Positions 57,069-64,000 of a stretch of DNA of 64,000 nt are shown piece after piece. Numbering within the stretch: the first letter of the stretch is position 1; each line of letters starts with the position of its first letter. A program made the position numbers and the translations under genes. Origin of the DNA: Streptomyces sp. MST-110588 (GTDB lineage Bacteria > Actinomycetota > Actinomycetes > Streptomycetales > Streptomycetaceae). The DNA is taken from assembly GCF_022695595.1 (NCBI RefSeq), contig NZ_CP074380.1, forward strand, positions 7,406,501-7,470,500, given 5' to 3'. The notes below the pieces were generated by a model that saw only the letters and a list, made by a program, of their open reading frames with translations, was not told the origin of the DNA and did no database searches.

Positions 57069-58292
57069 GTGGCACAGAACAAGGAGTCAGCGCTCCGGCA
57101 GCGACTGCGACGGACCAGGGGCCGCTGGGGCCCGGCGTCGCTGGCGGTCGTCGTCGCCGCGGATGCCTTTGTACCGGTCGACGGCCGCCCCATCCCTTAT
57201 GTGCACGCCGAGTTGGGCATCACACCGATGACCGGCTTCCTCCTTTCGGTGGTAATGGCGACGGCATCCTCGACCGCCGTCCTGCTGCTGCCGCGCAGGC
57301 GCCTGCCGGCCGTCGTCGTCGGGATGGTGGCCTGGGTGCTGCTGTCGGCCTGGGTGATGCTGGGCATCGGGTCCTACGTCGCGGCCCGTACCGCCCGCAG
57401 GCCCGCCCATCTGGCCTGGTACGTCCTGGGGGCCGGCGCGGCAGCCGTGCTGCCGACCGTCACGGGCGCGGCCACCGGCGTACCGGGCATCGGGCGCGAG
57501 GATCTGCTCGCCTCGCTCGGCGGCGCGGTGCTCTTCGTCGGCCTCCCCGTCACGCTCGGCCTGTGGAGCAAGGCCCGCCGCGAGGTGATCGAGGGCCTTC
57601 AGGAGCGCGCCGCGCAACTGGAAAGAGAACAGGCCGTGCGCGCCGAGCAGGCACGGCTGGCGGAACGGGCCCGGATCGCCCGCGACATGCACGACGTCGT
57701 CGCGCACCGCGTCACGCTCATGGTGCTGCACGCGGGCGCGCTGGAGGTCAACGCCAAGGACGAGAAGACCACCGATGCGGCCGAACTCATCCGCACCACG
57801 GGCAGGGAAGCGCTCGCGCAGCTCAGGGACGCCATCGGCATTCTCAAAAGGCCGGGTGACGACGACGGGCCCGGCCTCGGACCGCAGCCGACCCTGGTGG
57901 ACCTCGACCGGCTGCTCGACCGGTCGCGGGCCGCAGGCATCCCCGTGGCCCGTCGCGACGAGGGAACGCCCCAGCGGCTGCCGACGCTGCTGGAGCACGC
58001 CGCCTATCGGGTCATACAAGAAGCCCTGACCAATGTGCACAAACACGCCGGGGCGGTCTCCACCGATGTCGCCGTGCGTTACCACACGAAAGAGCTGGAG
58101 ATCATGGTGAACAACGCGGCCCCGCAAGGTCCCGTCGAGCCGCTGCCGGGCAGCGGCACCGGGCTGGTCGGCCTGCGCGAACGGGTCGAGCTGCTCGACG
58201 GCGAGTTCGTCGCCGAGCCGCGCCACGACGGCGGCTTCACGGTGTCGGCCCGTTTCCCCCTCTCCCAGCCCGCTCTGGAGGAACACGCGTGA
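57069..58292 (+). CDS. NarL-type sensor histidine kinase
   Basis: 407 residues. Four or five membrane segments occupy the first 180 residues with almost no extracellular domain, as in intramembrane-sensing kinases that watch an ABC transporter. Then comes the HisKA_3 dimerisation domain with the phospho-accepting His in RARIARDMHDVVAHRVTLMV (near 207), and an HATPase domain with AYRVIQEALTNVHKHAGA and GTGLVGLRERVELLDGE. GTG start at 57069. The stop overlaps the regulator start by four bases. Confidence 0.93.
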   Translation: MAQNKESALRQRLRRTRGRWGPASLAVVVAADAFVPVDGRPIPYVHAELGITPMTGFLLSVVMATASSTAVLLLPRRRLPAVVVGMVAWVLLSAWVMLGIGSYVAARTARRPAHLAWYVLGAGAAAVLPTVTGAATGVPGIGREDLLASLGGAVLFVGLPVTLGLWSKARREVIEGLQERAAQLEREQAVRAEQARLAERARIARDMHDVVAHRVTLMVLHAGALEVNAKDEKTTDAAELIRTTGREALAQLRDAIGILKRPGDDDGPGLGPQPTLVDLDRLLDRSRAAGIPVARRDEGTPQRLPTLLEHAAYRVIQEALTNVHKHAGAVSTDVAVRYHTKELEIMVNNAAPQGPVEPLPGSGTGLVGLRERVELLDGEFVAEPRHDGGFTVSARFPLSQPALEEHA

Positions 58293-58939
58293 TCCGCGTT
58301 CTGGTGGTCGACGACGAGGCACTGGTCCGGACCGGCCTGCGCATGATCCTGGAGCCCGCCGAGGACATCGAGGTGGTCGCCGAGGCGAGCGACGGCAGCG
58401 AGGCGATCACCGCGGTCGCCAAGCACCGCCCTGATGTGGTGCTCATGGACGTCCGGATGGCGGGCATGGACGGACTGACCGCACTGCGCGAGCTGCGGCG
58501 CTCGCCGGACGGGCCAGCAGTGATCATGCTCACCACCTTCGACCTCGACGAGTACGTGCACACCGCCCTGCGCAACGGGGCGGCCGGCTTCCTCCTGAAG
58601 GACACCTCCCCACGTGACCTGACCAACGCCGTCCGTACGATCGCCGAGGGCAGCGCCATGATCACCCCGAGGGTCACCAAACGGCTGATCGACACCTTCG
58701 CGGGACTGGAGACGGAAGGCACCGCCGAGGCGCGTCGGCGGCTGTCGGTGCTGACCGACCGGGAGGACGAAGTTGTCAGAGCCGTGGCCACGGGGATGTC
58801 CAACGCGGAGGTCGGACGCGAACTGGCCATGAGCGAGGGCACGGTGAAAGCGCATGTCAGCCGCGCCCTGGCCAAGCTGGGCCTCTCCAACCGGGTGCAG
58901 ATGGCCCTGCTCGTCCGCGACGCGGGGACACGGCCCTAG
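58289..58939 (+). CDS. NarL/FixJ-family response regulator
   Basis: 216 residues. Receiver domain with the acidic pair in VLVVDDEALVRTGL, the phospho-accepting Asp near 53 in VVLMDVRMAGMDG, and Lys in FLLKDTSPRDL. The C-terminal LuxR helix-turn-helix contains LTDREDEVVRAVATGMSNAE and MSEGTVKAHVSRALAKLGLS. It is co-translated with the kinase. The likely target is the divergent ABC operon, in the manner of antibiotic-sensing modules (inference). Confidence 0.95.
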   Translation: MIRVLVVDDEALVRTGLRMILEPAEDIEVVAEASDGSEAITAVAKHRPDVVLMDVRMAGMDGLTALRELRRSPDGPAVIMLTTFDLDEYVHTALRNGAAGFLLKDTSPRDLTNAVRTIAEGSAMITPRVTKRLIDTFAGLETEGTAEARRRLSVLTDREDEVVRAVATGMSNAEVGRELAMSEGTVKAHVSRALAKLGLSNRVQMALLVRDAGTRP

Positions 58940-58950
58940 GAACCGCGCGG

Positions 58951-59464
58951 TCAAGCGCCGGGCCTGAAGACCGCGCGGCCAAGCGCCGGGCCTGAGGTCC
59001 GCGCCCGCCTGCGGTGTCCGTTCCCGGCGCCCGCCGGTATGCGCGGTGAGAGCGCTCCGGGGCTGTCCTGGTGGGCGCCGAGGCCGTACGCCGTGAGGTC
59101 GTTGACGGCGTTGACGGCCCGGCCGTCCGTGATCGGATGGAAGGCGAGGAGGTACCGGCTCGGGACGGTGACCAGTACACCGTCGGCGAGGGGCTCCTGG
59201 CCGGTCGTCGTACGCGTCAGCTCCGCCACGACGAGTGCCTTGCCGGCCACACACATCGACGAGCCGCCGGCGCAGTGGATGAGCGTGCCGTCGGGACGGC
59301 GCAGGACTTCGTGCGCGACCGGTTCGTTCACCGGGTCGGCGCGCGCGGCCGAGCGCAGCGTCTCCAGCCCGGTCCGCGCCACGTCTGCGTCGTCCAGGAG
59401 CCGTACGGAGCCCTACGGAGCCGGGCGAGTCCAGCGCGATGCCCCCCAGCAGGCCGTCGGCCAC
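58951..59464 (-). pseudogene. Unrecognised gene broken by a 10-bp tandem duplication
   Basis: A coherent protein starts MADGLLGGIALDSPGSV at 59464 and continues RLLDDADVARTGLETLRSAA in another frame, through IHCAGGSSMCVAGKALVVAE and VPSRYLLAFHPITDG. The two frames are joined if one copy of a directly repeated 10-bp unit (TACGGAGCCC then TACGGAGCCG on the plus strand, about 59404-59423) is removed. The C-terminal 30 residues after LGAHQDSPGALSPR are Arg/Gly-rich and may be out of frame too. I do not recognise the family; there is no signal peptide or membrane helix. It converges with the response regulator gene 12 bp away. Confidence 0.5.
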
Positions 59465-59662
59465 CGGACGCGGTTACCTGGATCCGGCCACCGTCTCGGC
59501 GGGAATCCCGCGACGGAAGAAGCGCTCAAGGACGAGCTCACGCAGTCGGCTGCCAGGCTGTCCGGGTCGTACTGTGCCGCGGTCCGACACCATCGTCCGA
59601 TCGGCCCGGCCCCGGAGCCCCGCTCCGCTTCCTGGGCCCAAGCCCCGGGCCCCGGAAGCGGG

Positions 59663-61165
59663 TCAGGCGCCGGCCAAGGGGGGACGCGGCCCCTGCAACA
59701 AGGGAGCGGTCAGGGCCGCGAGGGCCTTTTCCAGGTCGTGCAGGTGGTCCAGGGCCCGCTCCGCGCCGGGGTGGTGCTGTGGGGCGGCGCTGCCGGGTTC
59801 CGGCGTGGTCAGGGGTGCCTCGGCGGCCGGCAGGAGGGCGCGCAGCGCGGTTTCGACGCGCTGGCAGGCGGCGGTGAGCCGGGCGTCGTGCGAGGCGTCG
59901 GGGTCGGCGGCGACGGCGGCCAGGCCGCGCGCCTGCCGGGCGCAGTCGTCCAGGTGCACCATGATCTGCCGGGCGCGTTCCTTGCGGGCGCGCAGCGGGC
60001 TGAGGGGATGCAGCAGTGGGGCGAGGGAGGCGCGGACCCTGCCGAGGAGGAGTTCGAGTTCGGCGACGTACGGTGCCGGATCGGCAGACTCCTCGCCGCC
60101 GAGCCGGCGCGCGGATTCGGCGGTGCACCGCCGTACGGCCAGCAGGGCGCGCCGGATCCATGCGTCGGTGGCCTCGTGCGTGGTGACCGGCAGGACGAGC
60201 GTGAGGGCGAGGGCCGAGCAGCCGGCGCCGACCAGCGTCTGCTCCAGGCGCAGCGCGAGAAGGCCGGGGTGCAGCACGCCGAGCAGCCCGTAGAGCAGGC
60301 CGGCCATGACGGTCACGAAGAACATCATCCAGCTATAGGAGGGCGCGGCGGTGTAGAAGATGCCGAAGACGCACAGTGCCACCAGGACGAGCGTGGGCGC
60401 GGCAGCCCCGTGCAGCGGTATGGCGACCAGGAGGCCCACGGCGATACCGGCCAGCGTCCCGACGACGCGGCGGAAGCCCCGTACGAGCGTCTCCCCGCGC
60501 GAGGCGGTGTTGACGAAGATCCACCAGGCGGTGCCGACGGCCCAGTACCAGCGCTCGTCCGAGACGAACTGCCCGATGCCCAGCGCGAGGGCGCAGGCGA
60601 AGGTGTTCTGGAACGCCTGACGGGTGGTGGGGCGGGCGAGGCCGCGGGCCGTCGGGGGAGCGGGCACCGCCGGCGGCGGCGTACGGCGCTCGATGCACCA
60701 CAGGCCGAAGCGGACCAGGCTGGACGCGGCCAGTGCCGCGGTCATGGCCGTGTACAGCGCAGGCAGCTCGGCCGGTACGGCGTGCAGGAACTGCGTCATG
60801 AAGAAGGTCATGAACGCGAAGATCCCCAGCGCTTGGCCCCGTGGGCCCCACCTGCGGGCGTACACGCCTGCGAACACCACGACGAGGAACGCGGTGTCGC
60901 GTGCCCAGGGCGTGCCGTGGAGCGCCGTCGCGAGCGCGAGGACCGGGAATCCCACGACGGGCAGCAGGGCGGTGGTCAGGGCCTGCTCGCGGACCGTGGG
61001 GCCGGTGACGGTGAACAGTGCGAGCAGCGCGGCGAGGCCTCCGGCGACGGCCGCGCCGAGGGTCCCGGCGGCCAGGTGCGAGACGGTCACCGCCAGTCCG
61101 ACGCCGAGAACGGCCCGGGCCGAGGTGCGCAGGCGCAGCCGTCCCGGATCCGCAGCCACGAACAT
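59663..61165 (-). CDS. FUSC-family membrane protein
   Basis: 500 residues, the layout of fusaric-acid-resistance / aromatic-acid-exporter proteins: six N-terminal membrane helices (from VLGVGLAVTVSHLAAGTLGA), a short cytoplasmic stretch, a second set of helices beginning NTFACALALGIGQFVSDERW with the FUSC motif WWIFVNTASRGETLVRGFRR, and a helical C-terminal cytoplasmic domain. The ATG at 61165 (GAGG six bases upstream) is preferred to a TTG four codons earlier. Likely a proton-driven efflux or membrane-modulating protein of unknown substrate. Confidence 0.88.
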   Translation of the reverse strand: MFVAADPGRLRLRTSARAVLGVGLAVTVSHLAAGTLGAAVAGGLAALLALFTVTGPTVREQALTTALLPVVGFPVLALATALHGTPWARDTAFLVVVFAGVYARRWGPRGQALGIFAFMTFFMTQFLHAVPAELPALYTAMTAALAASSLVRFGLWCIERRTPPPAVPAPPTARGLARPTTRQAFQNTFACALALGIGQFVSDERWYWAVGTAWWIFVNTASRGETLVRGFRRVVGTLAGIAVGLLVAIPLHGAAAPTLVLVALCVFGIFYTAAPSYSWMMFFVTVMAGLLYGLLGVLHPGLLALRLEQTLVGAGCSALALTLVLPVTTHEATDAWIRRALLAVRRCTAESARRLGGEESADPAPYVAELELLLGRVRASLAPLLHPLSPLRARKERARQIMVHLDDCARQARGLAAVAADPDASHDARLTAACQRVETALRALLPAAEAPLTTPEPGSAAPQHHPGAERALDHLHDLEKALAALTAPLLQGPRPPLAGA

Positions 61166-61177
61166 TCGCCTCAGCAA

Positions 61178-61453
61178 CTCTTCCGCACCCCTTCACGTAT
61201 GTCGGCAACAAAAGAGGCGCCGCGGGAATCCACAGCGCCATTGGTTCGATCATCAAAACATTTGCCCGCCGCTGGCTCAACAGACGACAGAAGGTCTGGG
61301 CCATTGGTATAGCGACTTAGGTGAGAAGACCGCCATTGGAGGGCCAACGGATCAACCGCCACCGGCCCGGGCGGACTGTTAGCGTCGGCCCGTACCTCGG
61401 CGTACACCTCATAGGCGGCGGACCACACGGCAACGAAGGGCGGGTCGGCGGGC
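61178..61453. promoter_or_regulatory. AT-richer divergent gap, no gene
   Basis: The 276 bp between the FUSC and lactonase genes have a noticeably lower GC content from 61195 to 61330 (for example CATCAAAACATTTG and CCATTGGTATAGCG). It must contain both promoters. No inverted repeat or coding frame stands out. Confidence 0.45.
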
Positions 61454-62514
61454 ATGACGGACACCGGGCAGCGGGCGTACATCGGGTCGTTCACCGAGGC
61501 GGGCGGACGGGGCATCATCACGGCGGACATCGACCCCGCCTCCGGCGCCCTCACCCCGCGTCACGCCACGGACGCGATCGCCAACCCCTCCTATCTGGCG
61601 CCGTCCCCCGACGGCCGGTATCTGTACGCCGTCAGTGAGGTGGACGAGGGGCAGCCGCCGCCTTCTCGCTCGGCGGCCACGCGCCGGCGCTGCTCGCGCC
61701 CCCCGTGCCGGTACAAGGCGCCGCCCCCACCCACCTCGCGCTGTGGGCCGGGTACCTGCTGACCGCCAACTACGGCTCCGGCAGCGTGAGCGCGCTCCCC
61801 GTACGGGCCGACGGCGCCCTCGCCGCCCCGGTCGCCGTGCTCCGGCACGAGGGCAGCGGCCCGCACCCCGACCGCCAGCGGGAGCCGCACGCCCACGCGG
61901 TGCTGCCCGATCCCACCGGCCGCTGGCTGCTCGGCGTCGATCTCGGCACCGACTCCGTACGCGTGTGCGCACTGGACCCGGAGAGCGGGGCGCTCACCGT
62001 ACGGGAGGAGGTGCGGCTGCGGCCGGGCAGCGGCCCGCGCCACCTCGCCTTCCACCCGCGCGGCGAGCGGGCGTACGTGGTCAACGAACTGGCGCCCACG
62101 GTCACGGTCTGCCGCTGGGACGCCACCGAAGGCCGCCTGACTCCCCTGGACGAGACCGGCCTGCTGCCCGACGGAGAGCCGCTGGGCGGCCCCGGCGCCG
62201 GAGCCGAGACATATCCATCCGAAGTGGTCGTCTCGCCCGACGGACGCTTCCTGTGGGCTGCCACCCGGGGGCACGACAGCATCTCCGTGCTCACACTGGA
62301 TGACGCGGGAGAGGTCCCGACCCTGGCCGCGAACGTCCCCTGCGGCGGCCACTGGCCCCGCGACCTGGCCCTCCACCCCGACGGCCGGCACCTCTACGCC
62401 GCCAATGAGCGCTCCGGCGACGTCACCTGGTTCACCGTCGACCCGGCGACGGGCATCCCGGTCCGCGGCGGCGCCATCGAAGCGCCGGCCGCGTCGTGCG
62501 TGGTCTTCGTGTGA
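61454..62514 (+). CDS. Lactonase-family seven-bladed propeller protein, frameshifted
   Basis: Member of the 6-phosphogluconolactonase/YkgB-type lactonase family, 353 residues once repaired. Blade repeats are clear: AYIGSFTEAGGRGIITADID, YLAPSPDGRYLYAVSEVDEG, RHLAFHPRGERAYVVNELAP, EVVVSPDGRFLWAATRGHDS and DLALHPDGRHLYAANERSGD. The first frame runs to 61762, but family sequence leaves it at the G-run 61648-61651; adding one G gives EGAAAAFSLGGHAPALLAPP and joins the rest. There is no signal peptide, so it is cytoplasmic. Whether it hydrolyses 6-phosphogluconolactone or another lactone is open. Confidence 0.85.
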
Positions 62515-62576
62515 ACACGGGCTTCGCCTGACCGCCGACTTCGAAGGCACAGCAAAGACAACAAAGCACAACAAAA

Positions 62577-62609
62577 GGGCCGCTCCCTCCGGTATGTGAG
62601 GAGCGGCCC
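62577..62609 (-). terminator. Rho-independent terminator between convergent genes
   Basis: Arms GGGCCGCTCC (62577-62586) and GGAGCGGCCC (62600-62609) pair perfectly. Read leftward, the hairpin is followed by TTTTGTTGTG and more T-rich sequence, a classical terminator for the chelatase gene; it may also stop lactonase transcripts. Confidence 0.85.
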
Positions 62610-62693
62610 CGGGCGGTCGGCAGCCGACGACAGCCGACGGCACCCGTCCGCCGGCCGTGCGGCGATCGCTGAGCAGTGATCGGGCCGGGACAC

Positions 62694-62751
62694 GATCACG
62701 TACCGGACCCGATCACCTACCGGACCGGATCACGTACCGGACCGGATCACC
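62694..62751. repeat. 17-bp tandem repeat, about 3.4 copies
   Basis: GATCACGTACCGGACCC (62694-62710) is followed by two near-identical units (62711-62727, 62728-62744) and the start of a fourth. The array runs into the stop codon of the leftward chelatase gene (62747-62749). Confidence 0.85.
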
Positions 62752-63709
62752 GAGCCGGTACGCCCTGCCCCTGCGCCTGCTGGAGCTTGACCCCCACCAG
62801 CGTCGCGTAGTGGGACAGCACCAGTCGGCCCACCGTCCCATAGGCGCCCAGCGCCTCGGCCGCCGAGCAGCCCGCCTCCGCCGCTGCCGCCTCCACCAGG
62901 CCCCCGGAGATCTCCGGGCCGATCAGGTACGGGGCCAGGGCGAGCTGCCGGGAGCCCGAGGAGCGCAGCTCGTCGGCCGCGCGGGAGATCGCGCCCTCCT
63001 CGTCCAGCGCGGCGGCCAGCACCGGCACCGCCAGACGTGCGGAGAGCAGCATGCCGGTGATCCCGGCGGCCTGTACGGCCTCCGGGCCGCCGACGGTGGC
63101 CAGGACGATGCCGTCCGCGGCCGTCGTGACCGTGAACAGCCGGGCCCGGTCCGCCCGCGCCAGACCGGCCTCGGAGAGCCGTACGTGCAGGGCCTCGGCG
63201 AGCAGCGGGTGGGGGCCCAGGACGTCGGTCAGCTCCGCCCCGGAACCGCTGTTCATGATCGCCTGGCGTATCCGGCGCAGCAGCGCGTTGTCCGGGCCCG
63301 CCAGCAGCGGTACGACCACCGCGGCGGGGCCTTCCTCGCCGGACCGCGCACCGTCGCCGCCACGGAGCTTGTGCTCGGCCGCGGCCTGTGCCAGTACGGC
63401 CTCCAGCGCGGGGAACTCCGCGTCTCCACCGTCGATGTAGCCGACCCGGGTGTCCAGGCCGGGCAGCTCGGAGCGGGCGAGGAAGGAGATCTCCTCCGCC
63501 AGGCTCCGGGACGCCGCGTCGGGTGTGCCGGGAACGGCCAGGACCAGGGCGGGCGCGCCCTCGGGCGCGGCGACCGGCTCCGGTCGGCGGTGGCGTCCGG
63601 ACTGGCGCGGACGCGGCATTCGTACAGGCAGGCCGGGTGCGGCCCCCGGGCTCGGGGAGACTTCGTCGAAGTGGGGCGAGCCGGGTGCGGGCCCAGTGGG
63701 GGAACTCAT
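62747..63709 (-). CDS. Sirohydrochlorin chelatase-like (CbiX) protein
   Basis: 320 residues, two tandem CbiX half-domains as in long actinobacterial forms. A Pro/Arg-rich N-terminal 45 residues precede ALVLAVPGTPDAASRSLAEE, where the metal-site His of HG/GSR-type starts is not obvious. The second half contains QLALAPYLIGPEISGGLVEA and ends SHYATLVGVKLQQAQ. The role would be insertion of iron or cobalt into sirohydrochlorin for sirohaem or cobalamin. Such genes usually sit near sulfite reductase genes, which may lie outside the window. Function is family-based, and the missing His makes activity less certain. Confidence 0.75.
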   Translation of the reverse strand: MSSPTGPAPGSPHFDEVSPSPGAAPGLPVRMPRPRQSGRHRRPEPVAAPEGAPALVLAVPGTPDAASRSLAEEISFLARSELPGLDTRVGYIDGGDAEFPALEAVLAQAAAEHKLRGGDGARSGEEGPAAVVVPLLAGPDNALLRRIRQAIMNSGSGAELTDVLGPHPLLAEALHVRLSEAGLARADRARLFTVTTAADGIVLATVGGPEAVQAAGITGMLLSARLAVPVLAAALDEEGAISRAADELRSSGSRQLALAPYLIGPEISGGLVEAAAAEAGCSAAEALGAYGTVGRLVLSHYATLVGVKLQQAQGQGVPAR

Positions 63710-63816
63710 GGCGTCGGATGCTAACGCCTCGACAGGTTCCGGTGCGGAGGGAGGGCTCGGTCGGGAGGTATCCGTCCCGTTTTATCCCGCGCGTCTTCGC
63801 GCACGCGCCGGTCGGG

Positions 63817-64000
63817 TCAGCCCAGGAGCCGTGTGATCTGCAACAACTTCTCGTCATGGGGCAGCAGGAGCCGGTCGGCGGACAGCGCCGCCGCGATGCG
63901 CAGGGCACCGTCGAGCGGAGTGCCCGGGGCCTCGACCGGCTGTGCGTACGGCAGCCGTTCGGCGAGCGCCGCGCGCAGCGGCGCCAGCAGCGGTTCGCCG
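63817..64000 (-). CDS. C-terminal end of a BadF/GlcNAc-kinase-like protein (5' part outside window)
   Basis: Sixty codons end at a TGA (63817-63819). They read EPLLAPLRAALAERLPYAQP, then PLDGALRIAAALSADRLLLP and the tail HDEKLLQITRLLG. The PLDGALRIA segment resembles the C-terminus of BadF/BadG-type ATPases annotated as N-acetylglucosamine kinases in Streptomyces. Too little is visible for certainty; no nucleotide-binding motif lies in the window. Confidence 0.55.
   Translation of the reverse strand, partial: GEPLLAPLRAALAERLPYAQPVEAPGTPLDGALRIAAALSADRLLLPHDEKLLQITRLLG

Noticed and set aside
62694-62751. Possible CRISPR array
   Set aside because: Units are 17 bp with no spacers between them and no cas genes nearby; it is a simple tandem repeat.
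1-64000. tRNA or rRNA genes
   Set aside because: No cloverleaf-like segments with the conserved GGTTCGAATCC-type arm or rRNA-like sequence were noticed by eye; a tRNA scan would be needed to exclude them fully.

Overview
The window looks like a piece of a Streptomyces (or very close actinomycete) chromosome. The DNA is very GC-rich, coding regions favour G/C at the third codon position, GTG/TTG starts and 1-4 base ATGA/GTGA overlaps are common, and rare TTA (bldA-type) codons sit in several accessory genes. Catabolic genes of Streptomyces type flank a secondary-metabolite region.

Layout: 1-3703, lactate utilisation genes lutB-lutA and a divergent MHS-type transporter. 3711-4754, an O-methyltransferase. 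5562-12175, a LacI regulator, three operator palindromes, and an operon for a SIS deglycase, a PfkB kinase and a sugar-type ABC importer without its own ATPase, most like fructoselysine (Amadori product) catabolism. 12266-17246, an ABC exporter, a YjbQ protein and a NERD/UvrD-like helicase that is interrupted by a 165-bp MITE and by an in-frame stop. 17293-18399, a PAS-LuxR regulator with a TTA codon. 18783-23867, a tightly coupled ATP-grasp ligase / dikinase-like enzyme / MFS operon. 23937-24752, an Ala/Tyr-rich protein. 24858-45868, an NRPS-PKS region: TauD dioxygenase, SGNH and GSCFA hydrolase-like proteins, a 3297-residue A-T-C-A-T-KS-KR-ACP-TE megasynthase, a C-A-T-TE NRPS, and a divergent C-A-T NRPS whose pocket reads as glycine. 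46000-50735, a GH18 chitinase with its promoter repeats, split NHEJ ligase and polymerase genes, a decayed HAD gene and a streptothricin-acetyltransferase-like protein. 50757-58939, an Lrp regulator, two ABC systems, the second MITE copy and a two-component system. 58951-64000, a broken gene, a FUSC transporter, a lactonase, a sirohydrochlorin chelatase and the end of a BadF-type kinase.

Working model for the central region: the megasynthase joins a branched aliphatic residue to proline, extends the proline by one malonate, ketoreduces and releases it. A TauD oxygenase, a glycine NRPS module and two esterase/acyltransferase-like proteins are available for tailoring. This is the logic of the detoxin/rimosamide depsipeptides (inference). 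The ATP-grasp/dikinase operon next to it may belong to the same pathway or be a separate small system.

Caution on sequence quality: at least six, probably seven, genes are split by single-base indels, nearly all losses of one base in G/C runs of 4-6. They look more like assembly errors than real pseudogenes. Those genes are given here at their inferred full extent, with the break stated.
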